A stretch of DNA of 64,000 nt from Tilletiaria anomala UBC 951 (lineage: Eukaryota > Basidiomycota > Exobasidiomycetes > Georgefischeriales > Tilletiariaceae): NCBI RefSeq assembly GCF_000711695.1, contig NW_013546997.1, positions 62,001 to 126,000 on the forward strand, in the 5' to 3' direction. The position numbers and the translations under genes were made by a program. Shown piece by piece: positions 55,628 through 64,000 of this stretch (position 1 is its first letter; each line of letters starts with the position of its first letter). A model generated the notes under the pieces. That model searched no databases and was not told the origin of the DNA. It was given only the letters and a program-made list of their open reading frames with translations.

Positions 55628-57491
55628 TTACTTGCCTTCGTCCTTATTCTGACTTGCATCGCCGAATTTGATCTGCCCGCCACCAAACCCAAAGCCGCCT
55701 GGCTTGGAGACGTTCGCGAAGGAAAACGGCTTCGGCGCAGTAGTCGCTACTGATGCCCCTTCTGTCTTCTCGTTATTGCTGCTGCCATTTCCTGAGCTCG
55801 CAGCGCTTTGGCCGAACGAGAGGCCCGCGGCAGCCATGCCCGGTTTGCTCGCGGGACCTCCGCCGAAGGAGAACTGCGCAGGCGCATTCGTCCCGCTCGC
55901 GGATACTGTGCTAGTCGCAGAGCCGAAGGAGAACGCAGTGATCGGTTTCGACGGTGAGGACGTGCTATCGCTGAAGCTTGCTCCCATCGGATTGGAGGAA
56001 TGAGACGAAGAGGGGCTGGCAGAAGAGCCAAAGCTGAAGGTGGTGCTTGGCTTGGCGTTGTTAGTGCTGCTGCTTCCGAAGCCGCCGAAGGCGGGAGCTG
56101 GCGCACTGGAAGAGGCTGTGCTCGTGGAGGAGGAGGCAACTGCGGGAGTTGAGGGAGAAGCGCTGTTCGAGCTGCCGAACGAGGTGGTTCCGAATGAAAA
56201 CGCTGGCGTCTTGGTTACGCTCCCAAAAGCTCCAGTCGCTGGTGTAGCGGAGCTGGTTGAAGTTGGCGCAGAGGCAGGGGTGCATACAGGCGCAGTCGAT
56301 GTGGATGTAGAGGGTTGTTTGGAGCTTGATGCGGAGCTTTTTTCTGGCTGCTTGTTTGCTATACTTGCAGATGCAGTCCCCGCGTCCCCAAATTTGAAGC
56401 CACCCGACGGAATCTCGAATTTCGGCACATTCGCGGGTGCTTTCACTGCAAGATTCGATGAAGGAGGCGGCACGGACACCGGCTTGTTCGCGAACGTGAA
56501 GCTCGTTCCAGCGGGTACCTTCGGCGGGCCTGCTTTGAGACTGTTTGACGACTGCGACGGCGTGTTGGCTGACGTCGACAAAGGTGTCGATGACGGCTTC
56601 GGCGCTGCCAATTCTGTCGAGGCTGCTTGTGTTGATGGTGCCAGGGATGGATTTGCCGCCAAAGAGCCACTTTCTTTCGGTCCTTTAGATGGGCGCTTCT
56701 TCTCAACTCCTTCGCGATGCTCGACGTATTTCCGCGCCAGCGAGCTCAAGTCTGCAAACGGGTCCTGCTCCATTGCCTTGCCTAGCGCCGTAACAAACGA
56801 CGCATTCACCCCTTTGCATGACTTGAAGTACTGCAGCAATTCCCGATCGACCCCTTGAGTAGACTCTGTGGGTAACGCACGGCTTGGGAGAGTCCCGCCT
56901 GCAACGGATGAAGGATTTGGAGCCTGCGCCTTGGCGTCACCGTTCGCTGCTGGTTGTGAGAACGAGAACGAAGGTGTCGATGGGCTAGCTTGTGATGCTG
57001 CAAATGCAGATCCAAAGGAAGACCCAAGGGAAGGCGTCGAAGGCACTGCGGAGGCAGTGTCCCCAGTGACACCAGACGTGCCATTGGTCTTCCCTGGCGT
57101 GCCGAAGCCAGAAAAAGTTGCGAATGGATTCGGTCGGCCCTCTGCGGAAGACGGCGTGAAAAGCGCTGGAGTAGATGAGGCAGCCGGTTGCCCCAAAGAG
57201 CATCCCGTCGATGGCGCACTGGCAGCAGGCGAAGCACTGAAGGAGAAGGAGGGGGAGGAGAGCGATGGGGCCGAAGTAGTCCCCAGCCCTTTTCGTTTCG
57301 GTAGACCCTTAATACTGTTCGAAGGAACATGTCTCGTGAGCACCTTCGAATATGCCAGGACCCGGAGGATCTAGTATCACGCACACTCTAGGCTGATTTT
57401 CGGCCAGCTGCGACGAGCTCTGTTCTTCGTCGTCGTCGCCATCGTCGTGGAAGCCGTCTTTCGTGATTTGCTTTGCCGCTGTTCGCTTCAT
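55628..57491 (-). CDS. Nucleoporin of the NUP50/NUP2 type, lacking a Ran-binding domain
   Basis: Two exons (57491-57387 and 57343-55628) give 606 residues. The start (MKRTAAKQITKDGFHDDGDD) is the NUP50/Nup2 N-terminal motif that binds importin alpha, followed after the splice by SIKGLPKRKG. A central box (LLQYFKSCKGVNASFV, DPFADLSSLARKYVEH) matches the Nup2/NUP50 helper motif. The rest is rich in FG-type repeats (SFSFG, AFSFG, FGGFG, FTFA). The protein functions in the nuclear basket and in import-receptor recycling. The stop comes soon after GGGQIKFGDASQ, and no RanBP1-type domain follows in the 183 bases before the next gene. The intron is only 43 nt. Confidence 0.82.
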
Positions 57492-58079
57492 CTTGGCACG
57501 CCTGAGAGAACAAAAGTCTAGGAAGGGAAGCCCAAGGCTGTCACAGGCCTATTCTCATGTTCAGGTGAGATTAGACAAGAGCCAACTGGCTCGTGGAATG
57601 AGGACTGGGGTTGTGATGCTATGATCGAGATGGCTGAGCCAGCAGAATTGGGTGGCCGCTTGAAGTATGTGTACAGCGCCAAATTTTTGGATGGGCTCGG
57701 GTCTCTCGCAGCCCACAGGAAAAGTCAGGATGGTGCAAACGGTATGCATGTTTGTTTCTCTTAGTCACAAGCTTCTGATGTAGACGGAGGACTTGACCTG
57801 CTCACCTTGCTCAATTCCTTTCATCTCCACGCAAGGGTTGGAGCAGGAACGATCAAAGTTCGCGGTCAAGCAGCGGCTGCGTACATCAGATAGACCCTCA
57901 GTAGCCAAGCGCTGACGAAGCCGCCACGGACACTTCCAAGCCGGAAATCTCAGGACTCGGCAGTTTCAGTATCGTTACTGCTCTGCCGACGGGGATGCCA
58001 TGCAAGGTCCACTACTCTGTCCAGCCCGGTGACCAGGTCGAACAGGGCTGCCGGGTGTAAGCGAGAAGCTGTCATCAAC
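57492..58079. promoter_or_regulatory. Divergent promoter region (NUP50-like / AP-3 sigma)
   Basis: A 588-base spacer between two head-to-head starts. No further gene is supported. Confidence 0.4.
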
Positions 58080-58844
58080 ATGGCGATCCACTCGGTCTTG
58101 ATCTTCAACAACAATGGAAAGCCTCGCCTGACAAAGTTCTACACCCACATGCGAGGCGGCGTATCAACGCAGCAATCGCTCCTGAAGCAGATATATGCGC
58201 TGGTTTCTCAGCGGCCGGATGGTGTATGCAATTTCCTGGATGCCCCCGAGCTTAGGACCATGCTCAGCGCGACCATCGCGCATGCTGTGCGCATCTGCCC
58301 TGACGGAGAGAACGACGCATGGGTTAAGGAGACACGACCGGATCAACTGCGTGTCATCTACAGGCACTATGCAACATTGTACTTTGTCTTTGTTGTTGAT
58401 GGCAGCGAGAGCGAGCTAGGAATATTGGATCTCATTCAGGTAAGGTCTATACTGACCGTGAGCTGAGGTCACCTGCCCTGACAACGAATTTTTCACGCAT
58501 TGCAGGTCTTCGTCGAATCTCTCGATCGATGTTTCGAGAACGTCTGCGAACTCGACCTCATCTTCAACTTCGATCAGGTGCACGCCATCCTGGGCGAGAT
58601 GATCCAAGGTGGATTGGTCCTCGAGACCAATATTAATGAAATTGTCGCATCTGCCAAGACAATCAATAAGGCACGCAAGGTATCCGCTGCCACGTCCGGG
58701 GGTGGAGGCGGCGCCGCGAGCTTTGGAACGGCAACAGGCTCCCAAGGTGCTGGTGCCGGCGTAGCTTCCATCATGACTGCTGGTGGCGGCGCAGGGTGGA
58801 ATGTGGCTGGTCAAGTGGTGAGCTGGGCCCTTCGAAGGGGCTGA
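58080..58844 (+). CDS. APS3: AP-3 adaptor complex sigma subunit
   Basis: Two exons (58080-58439, 58506-58844) give 232 residues. The protein is the small subunit of the AP-3 coat, which carries cargo from Golgi or endosome to the vacuole. The family start is clear (AIHSVLIFNNNGKPRLTKFY), as are YATLYFVFVVDGSESELGIL and VFVESLDRCFENVCELDLIF. FDQVHAILGEMIQGGLVLET and NINEIVASAKTINKA complete the longin-like fold. The C-terminal 60 residues are an added Gly/Ala/Ser-rich tail, making it longer than human AP3S1 (193). A GTGAGC directly after GGTCAAGTG near the end could be a donor for one more exon, so the last nine residues are less certain. Confidence 0.9.
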
Positions 58845-59883
58845 TAGTGGAGTTCACGACCGGATTCAGGATTCCGAGTATGGTATATGGGTTGTATCAT
58901 AGCAGCCTTAGAGCGCAGTTGTCCCAGTCAGAGCAAATGAGGCCAAAGGTGACCGGACGGGGGATCATAGGAGAGTATTCGGACGTACATCCACGTAGGT
59001 TACTTTTGTGGGGTATGTGTTGGATCTTTTCCAGAGTCTGATGAACCGTAGCGTTGCCGCAACGCTTCATGGCTCTTTCTTGAGCAGCGTGCAATCGACC
59101 TTGTGTTGCTCTTTGTGGTCATGCATCCGAACGTGTACAATGACCCGTTTTTAAAGCCGGTGCACATCCGACGCAGTCATACACCATCGGTTACCTGGAC
59201 GACCAGGGGAACCAGTGAGCCATCGACCTTCCGTTTCGTATTGGAAAGGCGAAGCCAAGGCTGGCTCAATTGGACGCGTGGAAGTAACGCATCTCTGCTG
59301 AAACATTGTCGCAACCCTGCGGTCTGTCAGCGACATCCGGGACAAAGTCCAACACGAAGCCTTCAAGAGTCACGTGGAAAGCTATACCTTCCCCAGTCCA
59401 ACACGGCGCTGGGCGTCGCCCCAAAGCTTCAGCATTCCGTTGCCCAGCAGAAGGATCACCAAGAGTTTGAGGGCAGTCAAGCATTTGAGATCTTGTGGCC
59501 CAATCGCAACGTGCACGCCAGCGTTGGCGCCGAATGAGAACGGTGACCACGGAGCCATGATGGTTCATGACATCCTCCGGTCTGATGCGTCTCTTTTGTA
59601 TGCTCTTGTTGTGCATAGGTTGCAATGACCACCAGGTCACGGGTCTCTACCTGTGTTCGCGCCTCGATAACGCATCAGGAGCCACAATTTATGCGCCTGA
59701 CGAAAGACAATGCAAGCGCGTTTCCGTTTTAGTCTCACCGTCACGCGACTGCCGGGCTGCGGGGAGGGAGATCATGAACACGTACGGACGCTCACACCGG
59801 TCAGTCTCTGCAGCCCTTGTTGACAGAGGCGACAAGTACACAAAAATGCGTGAAAGGAGCGTTGATTGTTTCTATGAGCTCGC
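58845..59883. other. Convergent intergenic stretch
   Basis: About 1 kb between AP-3 sigma and PRP3 stops. Frames of 60-144 codons overlap on both strands without domains. No RNA gene is recognised. Confidence 0.4.
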
Positions 59884-61848
59884 CTACACCTCTTCCGCAG
59901 CGGTGGACCACCTCTTGGCCACGTCCCACAGTGAAGCACGGTTACCTAGCATTTCTTTCGCCTCTGCATCCGTCTCGACGCCCCGTCCTCTAAATCCGTT
60001 CTGCCATGTCCGTTCTCTGATTGGACCTTCGAAGATGAGATCGCAAGTGTTGTATGACCAGTCAATATGTTCGATCTCTTCCTGTGTGCTTTCTTTGGTC
60101 CCTGGTGCAGCCGAGCCAGGAGCATCCGTGACAGACGGTGTCGCGCTGACATCTCCCTCGTCATCACTGGCATCTTTGGGCCGGCCGGGGTCTGTCCAAT
60201 TGATGCGATGAGTCATGAGCTTAAGGTACGCTTTAATCGCCTTGGCGCCACCTTCGACAATGACTAGCGCGAAGTTGGGACTGAAGACTGTGATGCCGGT
60301 GAGGCCCAGCTGCTGCGCGTTCTTTCTGATTTTAAACTTATGCGAAGGTGATACCAGATGCTTGATCTTGAAGACCAGACAGCTTAGCCCCTTCAACTCA
60401 TCCTTCTCTCGTTGCATCTCTGCCTTGGCTCGTCTTTCATCCGGTGTCAGCTTGCGCTCTTCGTTCATGCGTTCGTGCGCCTCCTTTCTCGCTGCTACCT
60501 CACGACGGACTCGCGCCTCGATCTTAGTCGGATCTGCTACTGCCTCGCTCGTGAGCACGCGCATAATGTTGGAAAGCTTGACTTTCGGTGGCGGTGGCGG
60601 CAGCAGGCCCATCTTGATCCTATCTCGCTTATCCTGGATCTCTGCTTGTCTGCGCATGCGACGCATCTTCTTCATCTCCTTCTTGGTGAGCATCACACCA
60701 CGCATTGGAACCTTGTCCTTGTCGCCGGGCGGAGGGATGGGAATGGGGTGCTGAATGTAAATGTCGATTGGACTCCCGTCCCCTTCAATGAGAGGAAGAG
60801 GTAAATCAGAGTCTTGTGCCTTGCCTTTGCCCTTGAAAACACCGTTTAGCTCCGGCTCTTTCTTGACGATGGTCGCATCGGCAATATGTACGCCTTCGTA
60901 GCCTTCTACGCCTTGAGGGACGAATTGAAGATCCCACCATTCAACCTGCGGTGGCTGCTGCTTTTTCAGCACGCGTTCCTCTCCTGTACCATCCAGGCCC
61001 GCTTTCTTCGCACTTTCCGCGATGCGCTTCTTGATCTCCTCCAATTGCGCTTCCCTCCGCATCTCCTCAGCTTCGGCAATGTGGCGCCCAGGACGTGCGA
61101 AGTGGAAGCCTCGATGCATCGATCTGCCTTTCGGCGCGGAGCTGCCTTCGGCAGTAACCTCTTCGGCTGCAGCTAAATATGGGTTAGCTTCAGGAGGGGC
61201 TGGGCTCGAAGGGAAGCCTGGACGCTTCTGTGTCGCTGCTTGAGCGTTAGCCCGCACTGTGGAGAATCTTGGCGCCATCGGCTTCATGCTGGAAGGAGCT
61301 GGCTGAGATTTGTTGCCTTGAAGCAGCAAAGGATGAATTCCAGTCGGGCGCTCCTCTCGCACTGGTGCGGATGGCGGTAGACGGGCCTGCGAGGGTGAAT
61401 AATTGAGTAATCGTAACGAAACACACCAGCAACCAATGTTTCTCACCTGTGGCACGCCGGCGCTACCCGTAATACGTGAAATCTTCGCCTTTGCCGCAGC
61501 TATCCTTGCAGCAATGTCATTGGGTGCAGGAGCAGATGTTGCGGGGGCAGAAGCAGCAGGAGCTTGCGGACGGGCGTTTGCTGCCGCAGGTGTAGCACAT
61601 ACGGGGGATGACAATGACGCCCCACCTTTGCTCGCATTTCGAGTAGCAGCGAGCGCAGCAGCAGCTTTCGCTTTGGCAGCTGCGATCTGCGCCTGAATGC
61701 TGACCTGTTGCGCTTGCTGAGACTGCGCAGCGGGTCCGCCTGCCGGTGGACGGACAGCGACCGGCGCACCTGATGTGCTGCGGATCCGCTGGCGCGCTGG
61801 TCCGTCATTTTGGCCTCCATCATCTGGGTGGGGGCGACGAGGCGGCAT
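59884..61848 (-). CDS. PRP3: U4/U6 small nuclear ribonucleoprotein PRP3
   Basis: Two exons (61848-61447 and 61386-59884) give 634 residues. PRP3 binds the U4/U6 duplex and the PRP4 partner in the tri-snRNP. The N-terminus is Ala/Pro-rich. The PRP3 domain spans roughly residues 320-480 (EWWDLQFVP, IYIQHPIPIPPPGDK, LTKKEMKKMRRMRRQAEIQD, VKLSNIMRVL). The C-terminal DUF1115 fold follows (FALVIVEGGAKAIKAYLKLM, THRINW, NTCDLIFEGPIRERTWQNGF). The only intron is 60 nt, a multiple of three without a stop, so the unspliced frame stays open; its GTGAGA..CGCAG borders and the family pattern argue for removal. An in-frame extension upstream of the ATG at 61848 is not used because MPPRRPHPDD is a normal start. 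Confidence 0.93.
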   Translation of the reverse strand: MPPRRPHPDDGGQNDGPARQRIRSTSGAPVAVRPPAGGPAAQSQQAQQVSIQAQIAAAKAKAAAALAATRNASKGGASLSSPVCATPAAANARPQAPAASAPATSAPAPNDIAARIAAAKAKISRITGSAGVPQVRNIGCWCVSLRLLNYSPSQARLPPSAPVREERPTGIHPLLLQGNKSQPAPSSMKPMAPRFSTVRANAQAATQKRPGFPSSPAPPEANPYLAAAEEVTAEGSSAPKGRSMHRGFHFARPGRHIAEAEEMRREAQLEEIKKRIAESAKKAGLDGTGEERVLKKQQPPQVEWWDLQFVPQGVEGYEGVHIADATIVKKEPELNGVFKGKGKAQDSDLPLPLIEGDGSPIDIYIQHPIPIPPPGDKDKVPMRGVMLTKKEMKKMRRMRRQAEIQDKRDRIKMGLLPPPPPKVKLSNIMRVLTSEAVADPTKIEARVRREVAARKEAHERMNEERKLTPDERRAKAEMQREKDELKGLSCLVFKIKHLVSPSHKFKIRKNAQQLGLTGITVFSPNFALVIVEGGAKAIKAYLKLMTHRINWTDPGRPKDASDDEGDVSATPSVTDAPGSAAPGTKESTQEEIEHIDWSYNTCDLIFEGPIRERTWQNGFRGRGVETDAEAKEMLGNRASLWDVAKRWSTAAEEV

Positions 61849-62446
61849 AATTGCGAAGTGGCGCACTCCAGATCCTGCCCTGGTGTTTAAGACCCCGTCA
61901 TCCGAACCATGCCTTGAAGCATGGAATCTCGTATGTACAAAGCCCAAATGGCTGTGCCTGTGTTCCCTATCGCGCGACCTTGATTGTAGGTCTTGAGGTC
62001 ACGACTCAGGTCTGTGCCTCCTTCTCATATCAAAGGTCATTGGGTAGGTCACGTGATGAGAATTGCTGCGGGCCGTCGGCAAGCCGCGAGGCGCGTGCTC
62101 ACAGCTAGGGTAACCAACACCATCTTCGACTCTCCGACCTCGACCTGGGAGATGATCACTGTCGTCCCATACCTATTGTGTCAACCATCTGCTCCTCTTA
62201 TATCTATCCGCGGCGATCCCTCACAGGAGATATACAACACCTGTCCCTGACCCAGGGTCTTGGGTAATTTTGGAAAAGGGGGAGGATGAACAACCAAAAT
62301 GGATCAAAAAGCCTTACCGAAAGCGTCATTGGGCGAGCGCTGGACACTGTGGGTCGGCACATTGGACATTGCTCCGTCCTCAAACAGTCTACTACTCGAG
62401 GAGATGCACTCTGATTGATTCTCGACTGGTTTCTCATTCGCAGCTC
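61849..62446. promoter_or_regulatory. Divergent promoter region (PRP3 / Cdc14-like)
   Basis: A spacer of about 600 bases between head-to-head genes. No site can be named with confidence. Confidence 0.4.
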
Positions 62447-64000
62447 ATGTCCCCGTGCTCTACGTCCACCGCCCGCCAGGCTTCTCTTCGCCGACTGGAG
62501 GAAGTTATCCTGGCTGTGATGCAATCACGCAGCGAGTACTCCAACCTTGCTGCGGGCGACACCTCGGCACGACCCTCGCAGGTAAAGGTAAAAGGCAAAC
62601 AGAAGGACACGCACGATGTGCGTCACGTGTGGTGCACACTGCAAGATAGTCCGCGCTTGAATGGTGAGGCTTGAGGTTTGAAGCTCATACAGCTTCCTTT
62701 GCGCTGCTGACATGTCTTACCTCTGTTGCCTCAACAGTCGCGCACGCCCTTGTCGCGCACATACGATGTCTTCTGTCTGCAATGACAGCGCCTCCGGGGT
62801 TCTATGGGGCGTCCGAAGGGATGAAGGAATTTGTACCCCCAAGCCAAGTGCCAACGGACATGCTGCAAGAGCTGCTGTCCTGCTTTCGTTTACTGCCGGG
62901 GCTTTGCCTCACCCATATTGCAAGCAAACAGCTGTGCGCCCAACGAGGCGTCATCGATGTGAGCCGTAACCGACCGAGAGCCGAGTGTGCGCCGGACTAA
63001 CTTGCTCTTTCTGCAGCTTTGCCTCACACTGGCCCGTGTCTTAGTTGCGATTGCCGCGACAAACGCGGCCTCGAACCACAATGCAGCATGCGACGAAGAG
63101 AGGCTCCCTATGCAACAGCTTCTCACTTCGATTGCAGCGGCGCTGACTGCCATTCTTATCGATGACGAGCGAGCAGCTGAAGAGTTCGAGCAACGCGGCG
63201 GTCTTGAAACCCTCAAAGATATGATGTCAATCTCTTCGGAACCACGCGGTGTTCTGAGCACGTCAGTCGCAAGTAGCAGTGCCAACACTCTGATACAATC
63301 TCGGGCCGCTCCTACTAAGAGGTTTGAGCCATCAAGAGCCGCTTCAGATGGAAGCAAAGAGAAAGGGAGGAGATCAGAGGCAGACCCGCTGCACTGGGCG
63401 TGTTTGGAGCTCCTCACCTCTCTGTATCGTCCGGAGGAGTTCGAGGCGATTTCAAAGCGGGAATCGCCGCGCAAGAGGCGCAGGCGTAACATGGGCGGAG
63501 CGTCGAGTCGCGACATTTCGCCTGAAGAGCGCAAAGCTGCTCAAATTCAAGGCCTCGATCAGCCTGCAGCCTTGTCAATCCGGGATCAGCCAAGGGTGCG
63601 TAAAGTGCCGTCGACTTCAAGCCTGTTCGATACAGACGCCCGGGCATCGGGCCCCTCGACACGGCGAATTACATCAGATCACACTGCAACCTCGCGCATG
63701 CTGCAAGTTGAAAGCGCCTCCATCCTCCGTCGCGGGCGAAGCTTACAGGCAATGCGTCCGGACAGCAGCGCGGCGCCATCGCGTCTCGGTGAGGCAACAC
63801 AAGCAACCCCTAGACTTCGCCAAGTCGCTTCTTCTTTGGCCTTGACCTCAAGCAAGACCGCCAGAAAAGTCTTTACTGATCCCGAGAAGAAAGTCATCAA
63901 GGACAAGCGAGCGAGTTATACCGCGCTTGGCCTCGGAGGCGGGCGCATCGCGCAAAACGGCGCGACCGCGCCTGCTACCGAAATTCGAAGGTCTGCACGA
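62447..64000 (+). CDS. Cdc14-family septation-initiation (SIN) protein, cut by the right edge
   Basis: Three exons (62447-62663, 62693-62958, 63017 to the edge) give at least 489 residues. The helical body fits the fission-yeast Cdc14 family (Pfam CDC14, not the phosphatase of the same name). Family-like stretches are LRRLEEVILAVMQSR at the start, LLTSIAAALTAILIDDERAA, then FEQRGGLETLKDMM, and LHWACLELLTSLYRPEEF. In S. pombe this protein binds the kinase Sid1 and promotes septum formation. A long basic, Ser/Arg-rich tail follows (SPRKRRRRN, KVFTDPEKKVIKDKR). The first intron is short (29 nt between 62664 and 62692), so the first junction should be checked; the phase fits. The end of the gene is outside the window. 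Confidence 0.65.

Noticed and set aside
1-64000. tRNA, rRNA, transposon or CRISPR
   Set aside because: I looked for B-box-like GGTTCGA patterns, long terminal or inverted repeats, reverse-transcriptase or transposase frames and spaced repeats, and found none that held up by eye. A tRNA scan and repeat search would settle it.

Overview
This window looks like a gene-dense basidiomycete nuclear chromosome, most likely a smut relative (Ustilaginomycotina). Nearly every gene is split by short introns (about 40-140 nt), mostly with GTGAGT, GTGAGC or GTGCGT donors, CTGAC-type branch sites and CAG or TAG acceptors. The proteins are typical fungal housekeeping and secretory proteins. Genes lie on both strands and are mostly single copy. 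I see no transposon, virus-like element, CRISPR array, rRNA or tRNA. Exon models were built by hand: each listed join uses GT..AG borders and keeps the reading frame through to the stop.

Left part (1-27.7 kb): a cut-off type II membrane protein; a PQ-loop protein of the SLC66A2/ANY1 family; a HEATR6-like HEAT-repeat protein; a protein O-mannosyltransferase (PMT4 class); the U4/U6 snRNP protein PRP4; a small HNH-nuclease-like gene; a 1741-residue membrane-anchored protein with several START-like domains; YPP1/TTC7, the scaffold of the plasma-membrane PI4-kinase complex; an RGG-rich MPLKIP-like protein; an unknown protein with a C-terminal membrane anchor; and a secreted LIP-family lipase.

Middle (27.7-42 kb): a 4.3-kb stretch without a convincing gene, then an SFP1-like C2H2 zinc-finger protein, a zinc-ribbon/J-domain/DnaJ-X co-chaperone, the autophagy protein ATG16, and a mitochondrial aspartate/glutamate-type carrier whose N-terminus resembles an antibiotic-biosynthesis-monooxygenase (ABM) fold.

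Right part (42-64 kb): the KIN1/MARK polarity kinase, a flavin-dependent monooxygenase, a small multi-pass membrane protein, a HIRIP3-type histone chaperone, a NUP50/NUP2-like nucleoporin, the AP-3 sigma subunit, the U4/U6 snRNP protein PRP3, and the start of a Cdc14-family septation-initiation protein that runs off the right edge.

No gene cluster for one pathway is apparent. Shared themes are membrane lipid handling (ANY1-like, START protein, YPP1, lipase), secretion and glycosylation (PMT4, AP-3), U4/U6 splicing (PRP3 and PRP4) and polarity or septation (KIN1, Cdc14-like). The points most worth a second look are the ABM-like/carrier fusion, the cluster of very small coding exons and very short introns, the HNH gene, the NUP50-like protein without a Ran-binding domain, and the 4.3-kb gap upstream of the SFP1-like gene.
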